The position numbers were made by a program, and so were the translations under genes. The notes beneath the pieces are model-generated. The model did no database searches, was not told the origin of the DNA, and saw only the letters and a list, made by a program, of their open reading frames with translations. Of a stretch of DNA of 64,000 bases, positions 34,468-45,100 are shown piece after piece (the first letter of the stretch is position 1; the number at the start of each line of letters is the position of its first letter). The stretch spans positions 114,657-178,656 of the forward strand of contig NZ_VIKW01000004.1 of assembly GCF_009711975.1 (NCBI RefSeq), in the 5' to 3' direction. This DNA comes from Anabaena sp. UHCC 0204 (GTDB lineage Bacteria > Cyanobacteriota > Cyanobacteriia > Cyanobacteriales > Nostocaceae).

Positions 34468-35109
34468 CTATCCATTACCAAGGGTTACAGCTAATTTATC
34501 CGCAATTCCGGCAATCCAGTTTTCATCTTGTTTAGTATAACTGCGGGGAGCATTTGCACCTAAAATTAACACCCCTCCTTTGCCAATTGGTTGACAAATT
34601 ACACCTTGTGTGTTTTCTGGTAAATAGTCAAATTCAAATCTACCAGGATATACATATAAAGCTACTAGATAAATTGGTTTTTGTGTTTCCAGAACTCTGT
34701 TTAAGATAATTCCTGGTGTTACTTCTGATTTAGCAGCCAGAATACCGCGACGTAATAGAACCTTACCTTGATAGTAAACTATGAGCGATCGCGTGACTGT
34801 ATTTGTTAATAATAACCGCGATGCCCAGGCTAATTCTATTTTTGCCGTTTCTGGTAGATCTGCTGCTAAAAAAAATCCCTCTTCCCCAATTAATTCTACT
34901 GTCTCAGGTGTGCGCGGCTGTACCTGTTGCCAAATTAAACCAGTTAAAATCAATACCGCACTCAAAATTACCCCCACCACATCTCCTCGTGCTTGGGAGT
35001 TTGTCAGTTCCGGTGTTAACAACCGATTCATCAACAAAAGTACAGCTCCTAAACCCCCAATAACTAAGGGTAAACGCCGTAAAACTCGATTGGGATCAGA
35101 TTTTGTCAT
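34468..35109 (-). CDS. Cofactor assembly of complex C subunit B (CCB2/CCB4-like)
   Basis: The 213-aa protein has two N-terminal membrane helices (RLPLVIGGLGAVLLLMNRLL and VVGVILSAVLILTGLIW) and a soluble domain (VELIGEEGFFLAADLP...IELAWASRLLLTNTVTRSLIVYY). This pattern matches CCB proteins, which attach the covalent haem c' to cytochrome b6 in thylakoids. It is oriented with rpaB upstream. I am confident of the family but not of which CCB it equals. Confidence 0.75.
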   Translation of the reverse strand: MTKSDPNRVLRRLPLVIGGLGAVLLLMNRLLTPELTNSQARGDVVGVILSAVLILTGLIWQQVQPRTPETVELIGEEGFFLAADLPETAKIELAWASRLLLTNTVTRSLIVYYQGKVLLRRGILAAKSEVTPGIILNRVLETQKPIYLVALYVYPGRFEFDYLPENTQGVICQPIGKGGVLILGANAPRSYTKQDENWIAGIADKLAVTLGNG

Positions 35110-35210
35110 TTGTCATTTGTCATTAAGAAATTCTTTTCCCTACTACCTGCTCCCTGTCACCTAACTTCTTACTGTCACCTGTCACCTGTCCCCTGTCACC
35201 TAACTTCTTA
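35106..35210. repeat. Short repeats between the CCB factor and rpaB
   Basis: GTCATTT units at about 35106-35127, then CTGTCACC units. CTGTCACCTAACTTCTTACT occurs twice (ending near 35173 and 35213), the second copy overlapping the rpaB stop codon. Confidence 0.75.
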
Positions 35211-35936
35211 CTCTTCTCCTGGTTCGAGTATGCGTTGGAAAAGATAACCAGTCCCTCTAGCGGTGAGAATTAGTTCTGGGTTGCTAGGATCATCTTCTAA
35301 TTTTGCTCGTAACCTGGAGATATGTACGTCCACAACGCGCGTATCTACGTGGCGTTCAGGAGTATATCCCCATACTTCTTGCAAAATTTCCGAACGGGAA
35401 AAAGCTTCACCAGAACGGCTAACTAATAATTCTAATAAGCTAAACTCCATACCGGTTAAGCGAATCCGCTCATCACCCTTATAAACTTGGCGCTTATTTG
35501 TATCAATTTTGATGGTGCTGACATGAATGACTCCCGAACTAGGAATACCATTTGCACCTGTTTTGTCTACCCGTCGCAATACTGAGCGAATCCGCGCTTC
35601 TAGTTCTTTGGGTGAGAATGGTTTAACTACATAATCATCTGCACCCAATTCCAAGCCAGTAATACGATCTGCTACGTCGCCTAAAGCTGTTAGCATGATG
35701 ATGGGAACATCCGATTCCTTGCGTAATTCTTGACAAACGCCATAACCATCTAGCTTTGGCATCATGACATCTAAAACTACTAGGTCTGGTTCAGCTTTAC
35801 GAAATATTTCTAAAGCTTCCTCACCATCTCCTGCTGTCACCACATCGTAGCCAATCATGGAAAGGCGTGTTTCCAAAATCCGCCGAATGCTGGCTTCGTC
35901 GTCTACTACCAGGATTTTTTCTTTATGACTTTCCAA
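35208..35936 (-). CDS. rpaB: OmpR-family response regulator RpaB
   Basis: The 242-aa protein has a receiver domain (VVDDEASIRR, phospho-acceptor Asp56 in VVLDVMMPKLDGYG, VKPFSPKEL) and a C-terminal OmpR winged helix (LTGMEFSLLELLVSRSGEAFSRSEILQEVWGY...TRVVDVHISRLRAKLEDDP). The sequence closely matches RpaB/Ycf27, the cyanobacterial regulator of light and redox-stress genes partnered with the kinase Hik33/NblS. The promoter should lie in the short spacer shared with radA, which is divergent. Confidence 0.93.
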   Translation of the reverse strand: MESHKEKILVVDDEASIRRILETRLSMIGYDVVTAGDGEEALEIFRKAEPDLVVLDVMMPKLDGYGVCQELRKESDVPIIMLTALGDVADRITGLELGADDYVVKPFSPKELEARIRSVLRRVDKTGANGIPSSGVIHVSTIKIDTNKRQVYKGDERIRLTGMEFSLLELLVSRSGEAFSRSEILQEVWGYTPERHVDTRVVDVHISRLRAKLEDDPSNPELILTARGTGYLFQRILEPGEE

Positions 35937-36106
35937 GTTTTGTAATGCTCCTTAAGTAAAATTTTTCATGATTAATTTTTAATATCATAATAGTAAGATA
36001 TCATTCTCTCAATTGATTTGGAAAAAGCTCTAACTATTACTATTATTAAATTTTCGTTTTTTCCAAGAATTAAGAAAAAATTAAGATTCTTAAATAAAAT
36101 TTCAGC

Positions 36107-37651
36107 ATGGCAAAGCCAAAAACCATTTATATCTGTAGTAATTGTGCAGCGGAATTCTCCCAATGGTTCGGAAAATGTTCAAATTGCGACACTTACGATT
36201 CTTTAGTAGAACAGAACATTAGTGCTTACATAGGGGATATACCCAGCCGGGGAGGTGTAGGAAATTGGCAAGCTGGAGGTCATAGTAAGTCTCATAATAA
36301 ACCAGCTAAAGCCAGATCCGCCTTGACTTTTGATCAAATTAGCGATCGCCAAATTGCCCGTTGGGAGTCCGGCTATGGGGAATTAGATCGAGTTTTAGGC
36401 GGTGGTATAGTTCCCGGTTCGATGGTGCTAATTGGTGGTGATCCGGGTATCGGTAAATCAACTTTATTATTGCAAGTTTCTCATCAATTGGCACAAAAAT
36501 ACCGTATCCTCTATGTCACGGGAGAAGAATCAGGACAACAGGTAAAATTACGGGCTTCTCGGTTGGGAATGTCAAACACTCCTCTAGTGATCACGGAAGA
36601 TCAAGATCATAAAAATAAAGATCCTGATAATCTAGCCAAAGAGACTGAGAAACCCATAGATCCTGATAGTATAGGTGCAGATTTATATGTGTTACCAGAA
36701 ACGGATTTAGAGGAAATCTTGCGGGAAATAGACTCCCTCAAGCCAAACGTAGCGGTAATAGATAGTATCCAAACGGTGTTTTTTCCAGCTTTGACATCAG
36801 CACCGGGTTCAGTTGCTCAAGTCAGGGAATGTACCGCAGCTTTGATGAAAGTGGCAAAACACGAAGATATTACCATGTTAATCGTGGGTCATGTTACCAA
36901 AGAAGGAGCGATCGCAGGTCCCAAAGTATTAGAACATTTAGTAGATACTGTATTATATTTTGAAGGCGATCGCTTTGCCTCTCACAGATTATTAAGAACT
37001 GTAAAAAACCGTTTCGGAGCGACACACGAAATTGGTATATTTGAAATGGTATCCCAAGGATTAAAGGAAGTAGATAACCCTTCCGAGCTATTTTTAGGCA
37101 ACCGTGACGATCCCGCTCCTGGTACAGCTATTGTTGTTGCCTGTGAAGGAACAAGACCAATCGTAGTGGAATTACAAGCTTTAGTTAGTCCTACCAGTTA
37201 CCCATCTCCTCGACGGGCTGGTACAGGCATAGATTACAACCGCTTAGTGCAGATACTCGCCGTATTAGAAAAGCGTGTGGGTATACCCATGTCTAAACTA
37301 GACTCTTATGTAGCTTCTGCGGGGGGATTAAACGTAGAAGAACCAGCCGTAGATTTAGGAATTGCCGTAGCGATCGTTGCCAGTTTCCGAGATAAGATAG
37401 TTGATCCTGGGACAGTCTTAATTGGGGAAGTAGGATTAGGGGGACAAGTGCGATCGGTTTCCCAAATGGAACTACGATTAAAAGAAGCCGCAAAACTAGG
37501 ATTTAAAAGAGCCATAGTCCCCAAAGGCACAAAATTCCCCGATCTTGGTATAGAGATATTACCAGTAGGTAAAGTCATAGATGCCATTATTGCCGCTGTA
37601 CCTCATCAGGAATTGACAGAAGAAGATTTAGAACCAGATGAGGATGAGTAA
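36107..37651 (+). CDS. radA: DNA repair protein RadA
   Basis: RadA is a RecA-like motor that drives branch migration in recombination. The 514-aa protein shows the N-terminal C4 zinc finger (Cys10, Cys13, Cys24, Cys27), Walker A GGDPGIGKSTLL, the RadA signature KNRFGATHEIG, and a C-terminal Lon-like domain (VASAGGLNVEEPAVDLGIAVAI). It carries a ~30-residue charged insert (about 165-195, with NLAKETEKPIDPD) that I would not expect in E. coli RadA. Divergent from rpaB. Confidence 0.96.
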   Translation: MAKPKTIYICSNCAAEFSQWFGKCSNCDTYDSLVEQNISAYIGDIPSRGGVGNWQAGGHSKSHNKPAKARSALTFDQISDRQIARWESGYGELDRVLGGGIVPGSMVLIGGDPGIGKSTLLLQVSHQLAQKYRILYVTGEESGQQVKLRASRLGMSNTPLVITEDQDHKNKDPDNLAKETEKPIDPDSIGADLYVLPETDLEEILREIDSLKPNVAVIDSIQTVFFPALTSAPGSVAQVRECTAALMKVAKHEDITMLIVGHVTKEGAIAGPKVLEHLVDTVLYFEGDRFASHRLLRTVKNRFGATHEIGIFEMVSQGLKEVDNPSELFLGNRDDPAPGTAIVVACEGTRPIVVELQALVSPTSYPSPRRAGTGIDYNRLVQILAVLEKRVGIPMSKLDSYVASAGGLNVEEPAVDLGIAVAIVASFRDKIVDPGTVLIGEVGLGGQVRSVSQMELRLKEAAKLGFKRAIVPKGTKFPDLGIEILPVGKVIDAIIAAVPHQELTEEDLEPDEDE

Positions 37652-37848
37652 AATATACCCAAAATAAGGGACTTCCAGGAAATAACGATTTTAGGAAGCT
37701 AAGTAGGGTTTGCTGATAGCGTAGCGTGGCGTTAGCCATAAAAGTTGTCTGTGAGGAGAGGGAACAGGGAACAGGGAACAGTTTCAACTAACTATCTGGT
37801 TCAACTATCTGGATATCCTCAATTTCCCAGATCCGACAAGGAAAAATG

Positions 37849-37950
37849 GGCGTTGCTGATTAACGGTATGAATTTTAGTCTCACGCAAAGGCGCAAAGAC
37901 GCAAAGGTAAGAGTTTTCAAGGTTCAATTTAGGAATTTCATACCTCTAAG
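37849..37950. repeat. Dispersed intergenic repeat, copy B
   Basis: GGCGTTGCTGATTAA, then TCACGCAAAGGCGC and an AAGACGCAAAGG direct repetition, then AATTTCATAC. It matches copy A at 31030-31130 block by block. Confidence 0.65.
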
Positions 37951-37954
37951 ATAC

Positions 37955-38030
37955 AAGGTTGGGTTGACGTTAGGAAACCCAACATTTATAAGCATTTGTT
38001 GGGTTGCGCTGTCGCTTAACCCAACCTACC
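37955..38030. repeat. GGTTGGGTT palindromic element (copy 2, double)
   Basis: Two adjacent inverted repeats: AAGGTTGGGTTGACG...AAACCCAAC and TGTTGGGTTGCGC...GCTTAACCCAACC. Related to 29513-29550 and 50191-50256. Confidence 0.75.
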
Positions 38031-38146
38031 AAAATCCTTAACCGAACAGTATTGACTTACATATCATTTCCCGTTTTTGCTTGTAACCCTAAATACTTAT
38101 TTTTTAATGTATAAATAAAGGCAATTTTGACAACAAAAATAGAATA

Positions 38147-38167
38147 TTGTACAATATAGTTGTACAA
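38147..38167. promoter_or_regulatory. YefM-type operator, two TTGTACAA palindromes
   Basis: TTGTACAA occurs at 38147-38154 and 38160-38167, 13 bp apart, just upstream of the antitoxin ATG. The core TGTACA is the hexamer described for the E. coli YefM-YoeB operator. The second copy covers the alternative TTG start at 38160, which argues for the ATG at 38184 as the real antitoxin start. Confidence 0.75.
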
Positions 38168-38183
38168 CTTCTTAAAAAAGAGA

Positions 38184-38465
38184 ATGTTAAGCAAAGAAAC
38201 CACTTACTCTCAAGCAAGGTTGAATTTAGCAACTATCTTAGATCAGGTGTGTGATCAACGAGAAATCGTAGTAATTAAACGTCGTAATGAGAAAAACGTG
38301 GCGTTAATTGCCGAAGATGAACTTTCCAGTTTATTAGAATGTGTTTATTTATTAAGATCACCTAAAAATGCTAAACGTTTATTTCGGGCTTTAGAATGGA
38401 CACAAACAGAAACGGAAACTCCTCAAACATTGGCTGAATTAAAAGAGGAGTTAGGAATTGAGTAG
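38184..38465 (+). CDS. YefM/Phd-type antitoxin
   Basis: From the ATG at 38184 the protein is 93 aa: TYSQARLNLATILDQVCDQREIVVIKRRNEKNVALIAEDELSSL is the canonical Phd/YefM DNA-binding and dimer domain. The C-terminal LLRSPKNAKRLFRALEWT onwards is the toxin-binding tail. It binds and neutralises the downstream YoeB toxin and represses the operon through the TTGTACAA sites. It overlaps the toxin gene by 8 bp. Confidence 0.9.
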   Translation: MLSKETTYSQARLNLATILDQVCDQREIVVIKRRNEKNVALIAEDELSSLLECVYLLRSPKNAKRLFRALEWTQTETETPQTLAELKEELGIE

Positions 38466-38781
38466 TAAGAAAAAAAAGCCAGATACTCATAATGAAGAAA
38501 AAGAATTATCTGGTTATTTTCCTGTTTTCAGTCCTGATTTTAAAGCAGATTTGGCTTGGTGGTATAATCATGATAGAAAAAAAGGAGATAAGATATTAGA
38601 TTTAGTAGCGGATATTCTTGATGGTCAACCGTTTACAGGCTTAGGTAAACCTGAACCTCTTAAATATATTGCTCCTGATACTTGGTCACGACGCATTGAT
38701 TTAGAACATCGTTTGGTTTATAAAGTAACACAAAATAAAGTTTATTTTTTACAAGCTCGTTATCATTATGAATCAGATTAA
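38458..38781 (+). CDS. YoeB/Txe-type mRNA-interferase toxin
   Basis: The TTG at 38458 is inside the antitoxin stop region (TTGAGTAG), a coupled start. The 107-aa protein carries the YoeB core GKPEPLKY, WSRRIDLEHRLVYKV and the C-terminal RYHYESD (catalytic Glu/His set present). It cleaves mRNA in the ribosomal A site in characterised homologues. It has about 20-25 extra N-terminal residues (KKKKPDTHNEEKELSG) relative to E. coli YoeB. An internal start inside that stretch cannot be excluded, but no ATG is visible there. Confidence 0.9.
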   Translation: MSSKKKKPDTHNEEKELSGYFPVFSPDFKADLAWWYNHDRKKGDKILDLVADILDGQPFTGLGKPEPLKYIAPDTWSRRIDLEHRLVYKVTQNKVYFLQARYHYESD

Positions 38782-38818
38782 AATTAAAATCAAAATAAGA
38801 ATCGTAGTGGTAATCTTA

Positions 38819-39023
38819 TCAGGTATTACAGGTAGGACGGATATGGAAAATGACCACGTTGAATTTTAATGCAATTGCACGATCAAGAATAGCAAAGAGT
38901 TCTACTTTTTGTTCCCATACCAGATTTCGCGCAAAAAATCTAGCGATCGCAATCTCGATCAAAAAATTCCTCCAAAGCTGTTACTGTTATCACTTGTCCA
39001 GTGCGTGAGGTCAAATCAGGCAT
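38819..39023 (-). pseudogene. Broken fragment resembling a GHL10-type glycosyl hydrolase-like protein
   Basis: On the minus strand a 5' piece reads MPDLTSRTGQVITVTALEEF before a stop, then in another frame EQKVELFAILDRAIAL followed by FNVVIFHIRPTC before another stop. The second block resembles the start of cyanobacterial GHL10-type glycosidase-like domains (ELxAILDRAxALxxNxVIFQVRPTCDALY). It is short, frameshifted and runs into the neighbouring sequence, so I read it as a remnant. This 401-bp gap otherwise holds the Pho-box-like repeats. Confidence 0.35.
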
Positions 39024-39030
39024 TTAACAG

Positions 39031-39060
39031 CTTATGAGAAGCTTAATCAGGACTTAAATA
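39031..39060 (+). promoter_or_regulatory. Pho-box-like direct repeats upstream of the 2661-aa phosphatase
   Basis: CTTATGAG, CTTAATCA and CTTAAATA start at 39031, 39042 and 39053, an exact 11-bp period. This fits the cyanobacterial Pho box (PyTTAAPyPy-type octamers with 3-bp spacers), bound by SphR/PhoB. An additional single CTTAACTT lies at 39085-39092. They are 120 and 90 bp before the ATG. Confidence 0.6.
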
Positions 39061-39182
39061 AATCTCAACAATAGACAATAATATCTTAACTTTCGACTGA
39101 TATGTTAATGCCATGATCTGGAATTTATAATTACCAGATTTTCTTTACTCAAGCCAACTCTGCATTTACTTGAGAAATAAAA

Positions 39183-42100
39183 ATGGCATCTACCACAGTC
39201 CGCTTTTCCCAATTTAATGCGTCCCTAAATCGCAACACAGAAGGTCAGTTACTCACTGATTTATCTACCCCTAACAACGCTCAAGCAAAAACAGTTGCGG
39301 AAATTATTCAACGCAACAACCCGGATGTATTACTAATTAATGAATTTGACTATTCCCCAACAGCAGTAAATCTTTTTAGACAAAATTATCTCCAAATCAG
39401 CCAAAATGGTGTTGTACCAGTTAACTACCCCTACTTTTATATTGCTCCTAGTAACACAGGTATTGCTTCCGGTTTTGACTTAAATAATAATGGTACAACA
39501 GTTACAACTCAAGGCACAACAGGATACGGTGATGATGCTTTTGGCTTTGGGAATTTCCCTGGACAGTTTGGGATGTTGTTACTTTCTAAATATCCCATTG
39601 ATACCACTAATATTCGCACCTTCCAAAATTTCTTGTGGAAGGATATGCCAGGAAACTTATTAACAAATGACCCAACTTTAGATAATTCTACTACTGCAAT
39701 TGATGAAAATTTAAACGGTTTTTATTCACCGGAAGAAATTAACGTTCTGCGCTTATCTTCCAAGAGTCATTGGGATGTACCTATTCAGGTAAATGGGGAA
39801 ACCGTTCATGTTCTCGTTAGTCACCCGACACCACCCACCTTTGACGGAACTGAAGACCGCAACGGTAAACGCAATAGTGATGAAATCCGTTTTTGGGCAG
39901 ATTATATTACTCCCGGTAAAGGTGATTATATCTACGATGATGGGGGAAAAACAGGTAATCTTCCTAGTGGTTCAAGCTTTGTAATTATGGGTGATCAGAA
40001 TGCTGATCCCTTGGATGGTGATAGTTATAACAATGCCATTCACCAACTGTTACTGAATCCCAGTATTAATACCAATGTTATCCCCACAAGTTTAGGCGCT
40101 CCTCAACAAGCTACCTCACAAGGTGGGGCAAACACCAGTCAAAAAGGCAATCCTGCTTTCGACACCGCAGACTTTAATGATACTGCTCCTGGCAACCTGA
40201 GAACAGACTATGTACTCCCCTCCACAGACTTACAAATTAGTAATTCAGGAGTGTACTGGCCTAGCAATACAGATGCAAATTTCCCCTTAGTAGGTACATT
40301 TAACTCTAGTCTTCCCGGTGGTTTTCCTAGTTCTGACCATCGGTTAGTATTTGCAGATGTACAAGTTGGCGCAACAAAAGCAGGTAAAACCGTTGTCAGT
40401 GCAGAATTTACAGGACAAAAAATCTTCAATACAGGATTTATTCCCACTGGTGCAGCACAATCAATTAATGGAGTGGATGTACCTGTTGGTGGGTTGTCTG
40501 GTGTAACCTATGATGCGGCTAATAATCAATATTATGCCATTGCCGACGATCGCTCATCCAATGCCCGATTTTACACTTTTACTCTCGATCCTGTCACTAA
40601 CGCAGTCACGTTTACTAAGGTTGTCCAACTCAAGGATAGCAATGGTAATCCTTTTGCAGCCAATAGTCTTGACCCAGAAGGTATTGCATTAACTAAAAAT
40701 GGGACAGTGTTTATTTCTTCTGAGGGAGAAGTTAGTGCTAATCGTGTTATTGATCCTTTCATCAAAGAGTTTAACCTGACGACCGGACAGGAGATTAAAT
40801 CACTCGCTGTTCCCACTAAATTTAAACCGATTTTTAACGACCTGAACAGCAATGGTGTTTTAAATCCCGGTGAACAAACATTAGGGATACGGAACAACTT
40901 AGCATTTGAAAGTTTAACAATTTCACCCGACCAAAAAACCCTATTCACAGCGACAGAAAGCGGTCTATTTCAAGATGGTGCAATTGCTACAACTACCACA
41001 GGCGCTCGTTCTCGGATTATTCAATACAATTTGGTGACAGGACAACCAGAGAAAGAATATCTCTATGTTACTGACCCCATTGCTATAGCACCTAACCCTA
41101 TTACTGGGTTTGCTGATAACGGTTTGGTAGATTTACTAGCAATTGATAATCGTGGCACTCTGTTGGCTTTAGAACGTTCCTTTGCTGTTGGACAAGGAAA
41201 CACCATCAAAATCTATGAAATTAGTCTCCAAGGGGCAACAGACATCAATACAATTGATTCTCTGAGTGGGTTAAGTAGTGAACAATTAGCAGCAATTCAA
41301 CCAACCCAAAAACGCCTAATATTGAATTTGGATTCCTTGAATTTGCCGAATAGTGACGGAAATCACCCCACAGGAACAGACAATATTGAAGGTTTAGCTT
41401 TTGGTCCTAAATTGGCAGATGGTAGTCAATCCATTGTTTTGGTGAGTGATAATAACTTTGGTGCTACCCAATTTACTCAAATTATCAACTTGAGTGCAGA
41501 TGTAGTTCCCACAGTCACCCCTATTGTAGAAACCCGTCCGGCGCTTTTAGATGATGATAGTTTACCTTTTAGTCAAAGAGCCGATGCTGATGATCCGGCA
41601 ATTTATGTAAATGCTACCGATTCTAGCAAAAGCCTAGTTTTCACCAGCGTCAAAAATGGTGGTTTGCGGATTTATGATTTAGCTGGAAACCTGTTGCAGA
41701 CCATTAATCCTAGTAATCCAGATATTCGTTACAACAACGTTGATTTGCAATATGGGTTTACATTAGGTGGTCAGAAAATTGATATTGCTGTGGCGAGCGA
41801 TCGCAACAATGATAAACTAGCCATCTTCAAAATTAACCCCAACAGCACAAATGGCAATTTCCTAGAAAATATTACTGATAGCAATGCAGCCACAATTTTC
41901 CAAGGTCTACCTTTTGCTACTCCTTATTCTGAATCTACTCGCAGTGCTTATGGATTAGCAATCTATCGCAGTCCCGTCACCAACGATTACTACGTCTTCA
42001 CCAGTCGTCGTCAAACTGGAGATGTAGCCCAACTCAAATTAGTAGACAAAGGCAATGGTACAATCGGTTACGAGCTAGTGCGTAACTTTACGATTCCTGC

Positions 42101-45100
42101 CCCTACCACACCAGACGCTTCAGCCCAAACAGAGGGAATGGTTGTAGACCAAGAAACAGGATTTCTGTACATTGGTCAAGAAGATGTAGGGATTTGGAAA
42201 TTCAAAGCCGAACCCAATGGGGGAACAACCGGAACATTAATTGAGAAAGTCAAAGCCGAAGGTGGCAAAAATCTCATCAATGACGTTGAAGGCTTAACAA
42301 TTTACTACGGTAAAAACGGTACAGGATACCTTTTAGCCTCAAGTCAAGGCGATAACACCTTTGCAGTTTATACCCGTGAAAGCAACAACGAATTTTTAGG
42401 AAGATTTGGAGTTGGGAACAATGGAGGAATTGACAGCGTTCAAGAATCCGACGGTGCAGATGTTATTAACTTGCCCTTGGGTCCGAACTTCCCTTATGGT
42501 GTATTTATCACCCAAGATGGCTCAAATGATCCCGCCACCATTGTTGATGATGAGAACATCAGCAGCAACTTTAAGTTAGTACCTTGGGAAAATATCGCCA
42601 ATGCTTTCCCCACTCCCCTAAACATAGATACCACCAGCTATAATCCTCGCACTCCTCAACCTAATTTTGTTGATTTAGAGTTGAGTCAAACTGCAAATGT
42701 CACTAACCCAGTTGTAGGACAACAGGTAACTTTTACCTTAACCCTTTCCAACAAAGGTTCTCTACTGGCTAATGGCATTAAAGTCACAGATTTGTTACCA
42801 CAACAATTAACTTTCATCTCTGCGACACCACAACAGGGAACTTACAACAGTCAAACTGGTGTTTGGAATGTGGGAGAAATTGCTGGTAACACCACCCGCA
42901 CCCTGACAATTAACGCCAAAATCGCCCAAAGTGGTGCAGTGATTAACAAGGCCGAAATTACCGGACAAAATCAATCTGACTTTGATTCTGTTGCGGGTAA
43001 TAACAACGCCCAAGAAGATGACCAAGTTTCAACTACTTTAAATATTGCTTCTAATATGGTGACACTCAAAGGTTTTGCTTCTCTTCCTGCTGATACCTTC
43101 GCTGCTGGACCCGCATCCGGTTCTGCATTGACTAACCCTACAAATGGTCGCCCTACACCTTTCAATGGTCAACCAGTACAAGGTTTTAGTGGTGTGCAGT
43201 TTGCACCTGATGGTGGTGGTTCTGTATTTTGGTTTTTAGCAGATAATGGCTTTGGGGCGAAAAATAATAGTGCTGATTTTCTCTTGCGACTTTACCAAGT
43301 TGACCCCAATTTTGCTGGTACAGAAAACGGTAATGGTAGTGTAGCAGTTCAAAGCTTTATTCAACTCTCTGACCCCAATAAATTAATCCCCTTTGATATT
43401 GTCAATAAAAACACAGCCAACCGTGAATTGACAGGGGCTGATTTTGATGTAGAGTCCTTTGTCATTGATGCTAAAGGTGATATTTGGGTCGGTGATGAAT
43501 TTGGAACATACTTACTGCATTTCAATAGTAATGGCGTTTTATTAGATGCACCCTTCGCTACTCCTAACCCCGTCCAACTAAATACACTCAACGGTCAAGA
43601 TCCTATTGTGATCGGACATCGTGGTGCTAGTGGAGAACTACCAGAACACACAATTGAAGCCTACCGACTGGCGATTTTACGCGGTGCAGACTTTATTGAA
43701 CCAGATTTGGTATCTACCAGCGATGGTATATTAATTGCCCGTCATGAACCCAATCTCATCAATACTACTGATGTTGCTAGTCGTCCCGAATTTGCTAGTC
43801 GGAAAACCACGAAGATAGTAGATGGTGTTGCGGAAGAAGGTTTCTTTGCTTCTGATTTTACCTTGGCAGAAATCAAAACCCTCCGCGCTATTATGCCTCA
43901 AGGTTTCCGTGATCAAGTTTACAATGGTCTTCTGGAAATTCCCACCCTGAGTGAAATCATTGATTTACTCAAAGAAGTGGAAGCACAAACGGGTAAGAAA
44001 ATTGGTATTTACCCAGAAACCAAACACCCCACTTTCCACGATAACTTGGGTTTGTCACTGGAAGAAAAGCTCCTTACAGTCCTTAATGAAAAAGGCTTCA
44101 CAGATCCAACACGAGTCTTCATTCAATCCTTTGAAGTCAGTAATCTTAAAGAACTGAATACTCTCACCAATTTGCCCTTGGTACAATTGCTTGATGCTTA
44201 TGATGTGGCAAATGATGGAACATTGATATATCAAGATGTCAATGCTCGTCCTTACGATTTTACCGTCGCAGGTGATACCCGCACCTATGGAGATTTACAA
44301 ACTCCAGCAGGTTTAGCGGAAATTGCTGCTTATGCTGATGGGATAGGTCCTTGGAAACGGATGATTGTGTCCGTGAAGACGGTAGACAATAATAATGATG
44401 GTCAACCTGACGATTTGAATAATGATGGTGTCATTAACGATATTGACAAAGTTACCCTAGCACCCTCCAGCTTAGTTGGTGATGCTCATAAAGAAGGTTT
44501 GGTTGTTCATCCATACACATTCCGGAACGAGAGTCAATACCTGGCATCAAATTACAACAACAATCCTGAATTGGAGTTCCGTCAATTCATTAATTTGGGT
44601 GTAGATGGTTACTTTACCGACTTCCCAGGGACAGGTGATTTAGTCCGTGATCAGATTACTGGTGATGAAGTACGATCGCCCCAAAATCCCACTGTGCTTT
44701 CTACTCCTAAATTTGATACACTCACAGGCAAAGCACCCATTGTGATCGGACATCGTGGTGCAAGTGGCGATCGCCCAGAACATACAATAGAAGCCTACAA
44801 ATTAGCGATCGCTCAAGGTGCAGATTTCATTGAACCCGATTTAGTGGTAACAAAAGACGGTATCTTAATTGCCCGTCACGAACCCTTATTAGCCGTCGCA
44901 GTTCTCAACACTGATGGCACAATTCAACGGGATGCCAATGGTAAACCAGTTATCAATACTACTGACACCAGTACCGATGTTTATTTGCGTGACAAATTTG
45001 CCGATCGCCTGACAATCAAAAATTTAGATGGTCGCAATGTGGCAGGTTGGTATGCGGAAGACTTTACCCTAGCAGAAGTTAAAGAATTAAATGCGATTGA

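Larger units (their letters stand above)
37652..38159. other. 508-bp repeat-rich intergenic region between radA and the YefM/YoeB pair
   Basis: It holds GGGAACA tandem units (about 37760-37782), a GCGTAGCGTGGCGTTAGCC palindromic segment (about 37719-37737), dispersed repeat copy B (37849-37950), and a GTTGGGTT palindromic element (37955-38030). A 98-aa frame across it is made of these repeats and is not a gene. The TA operator lies at the right end. Confidence 0.7.

Noticed and set aside
37745..38041. 98-aa plus-strand frame between radA and the TA pair
   Set aside because: Spans three repeat elements; no conserved sequence.
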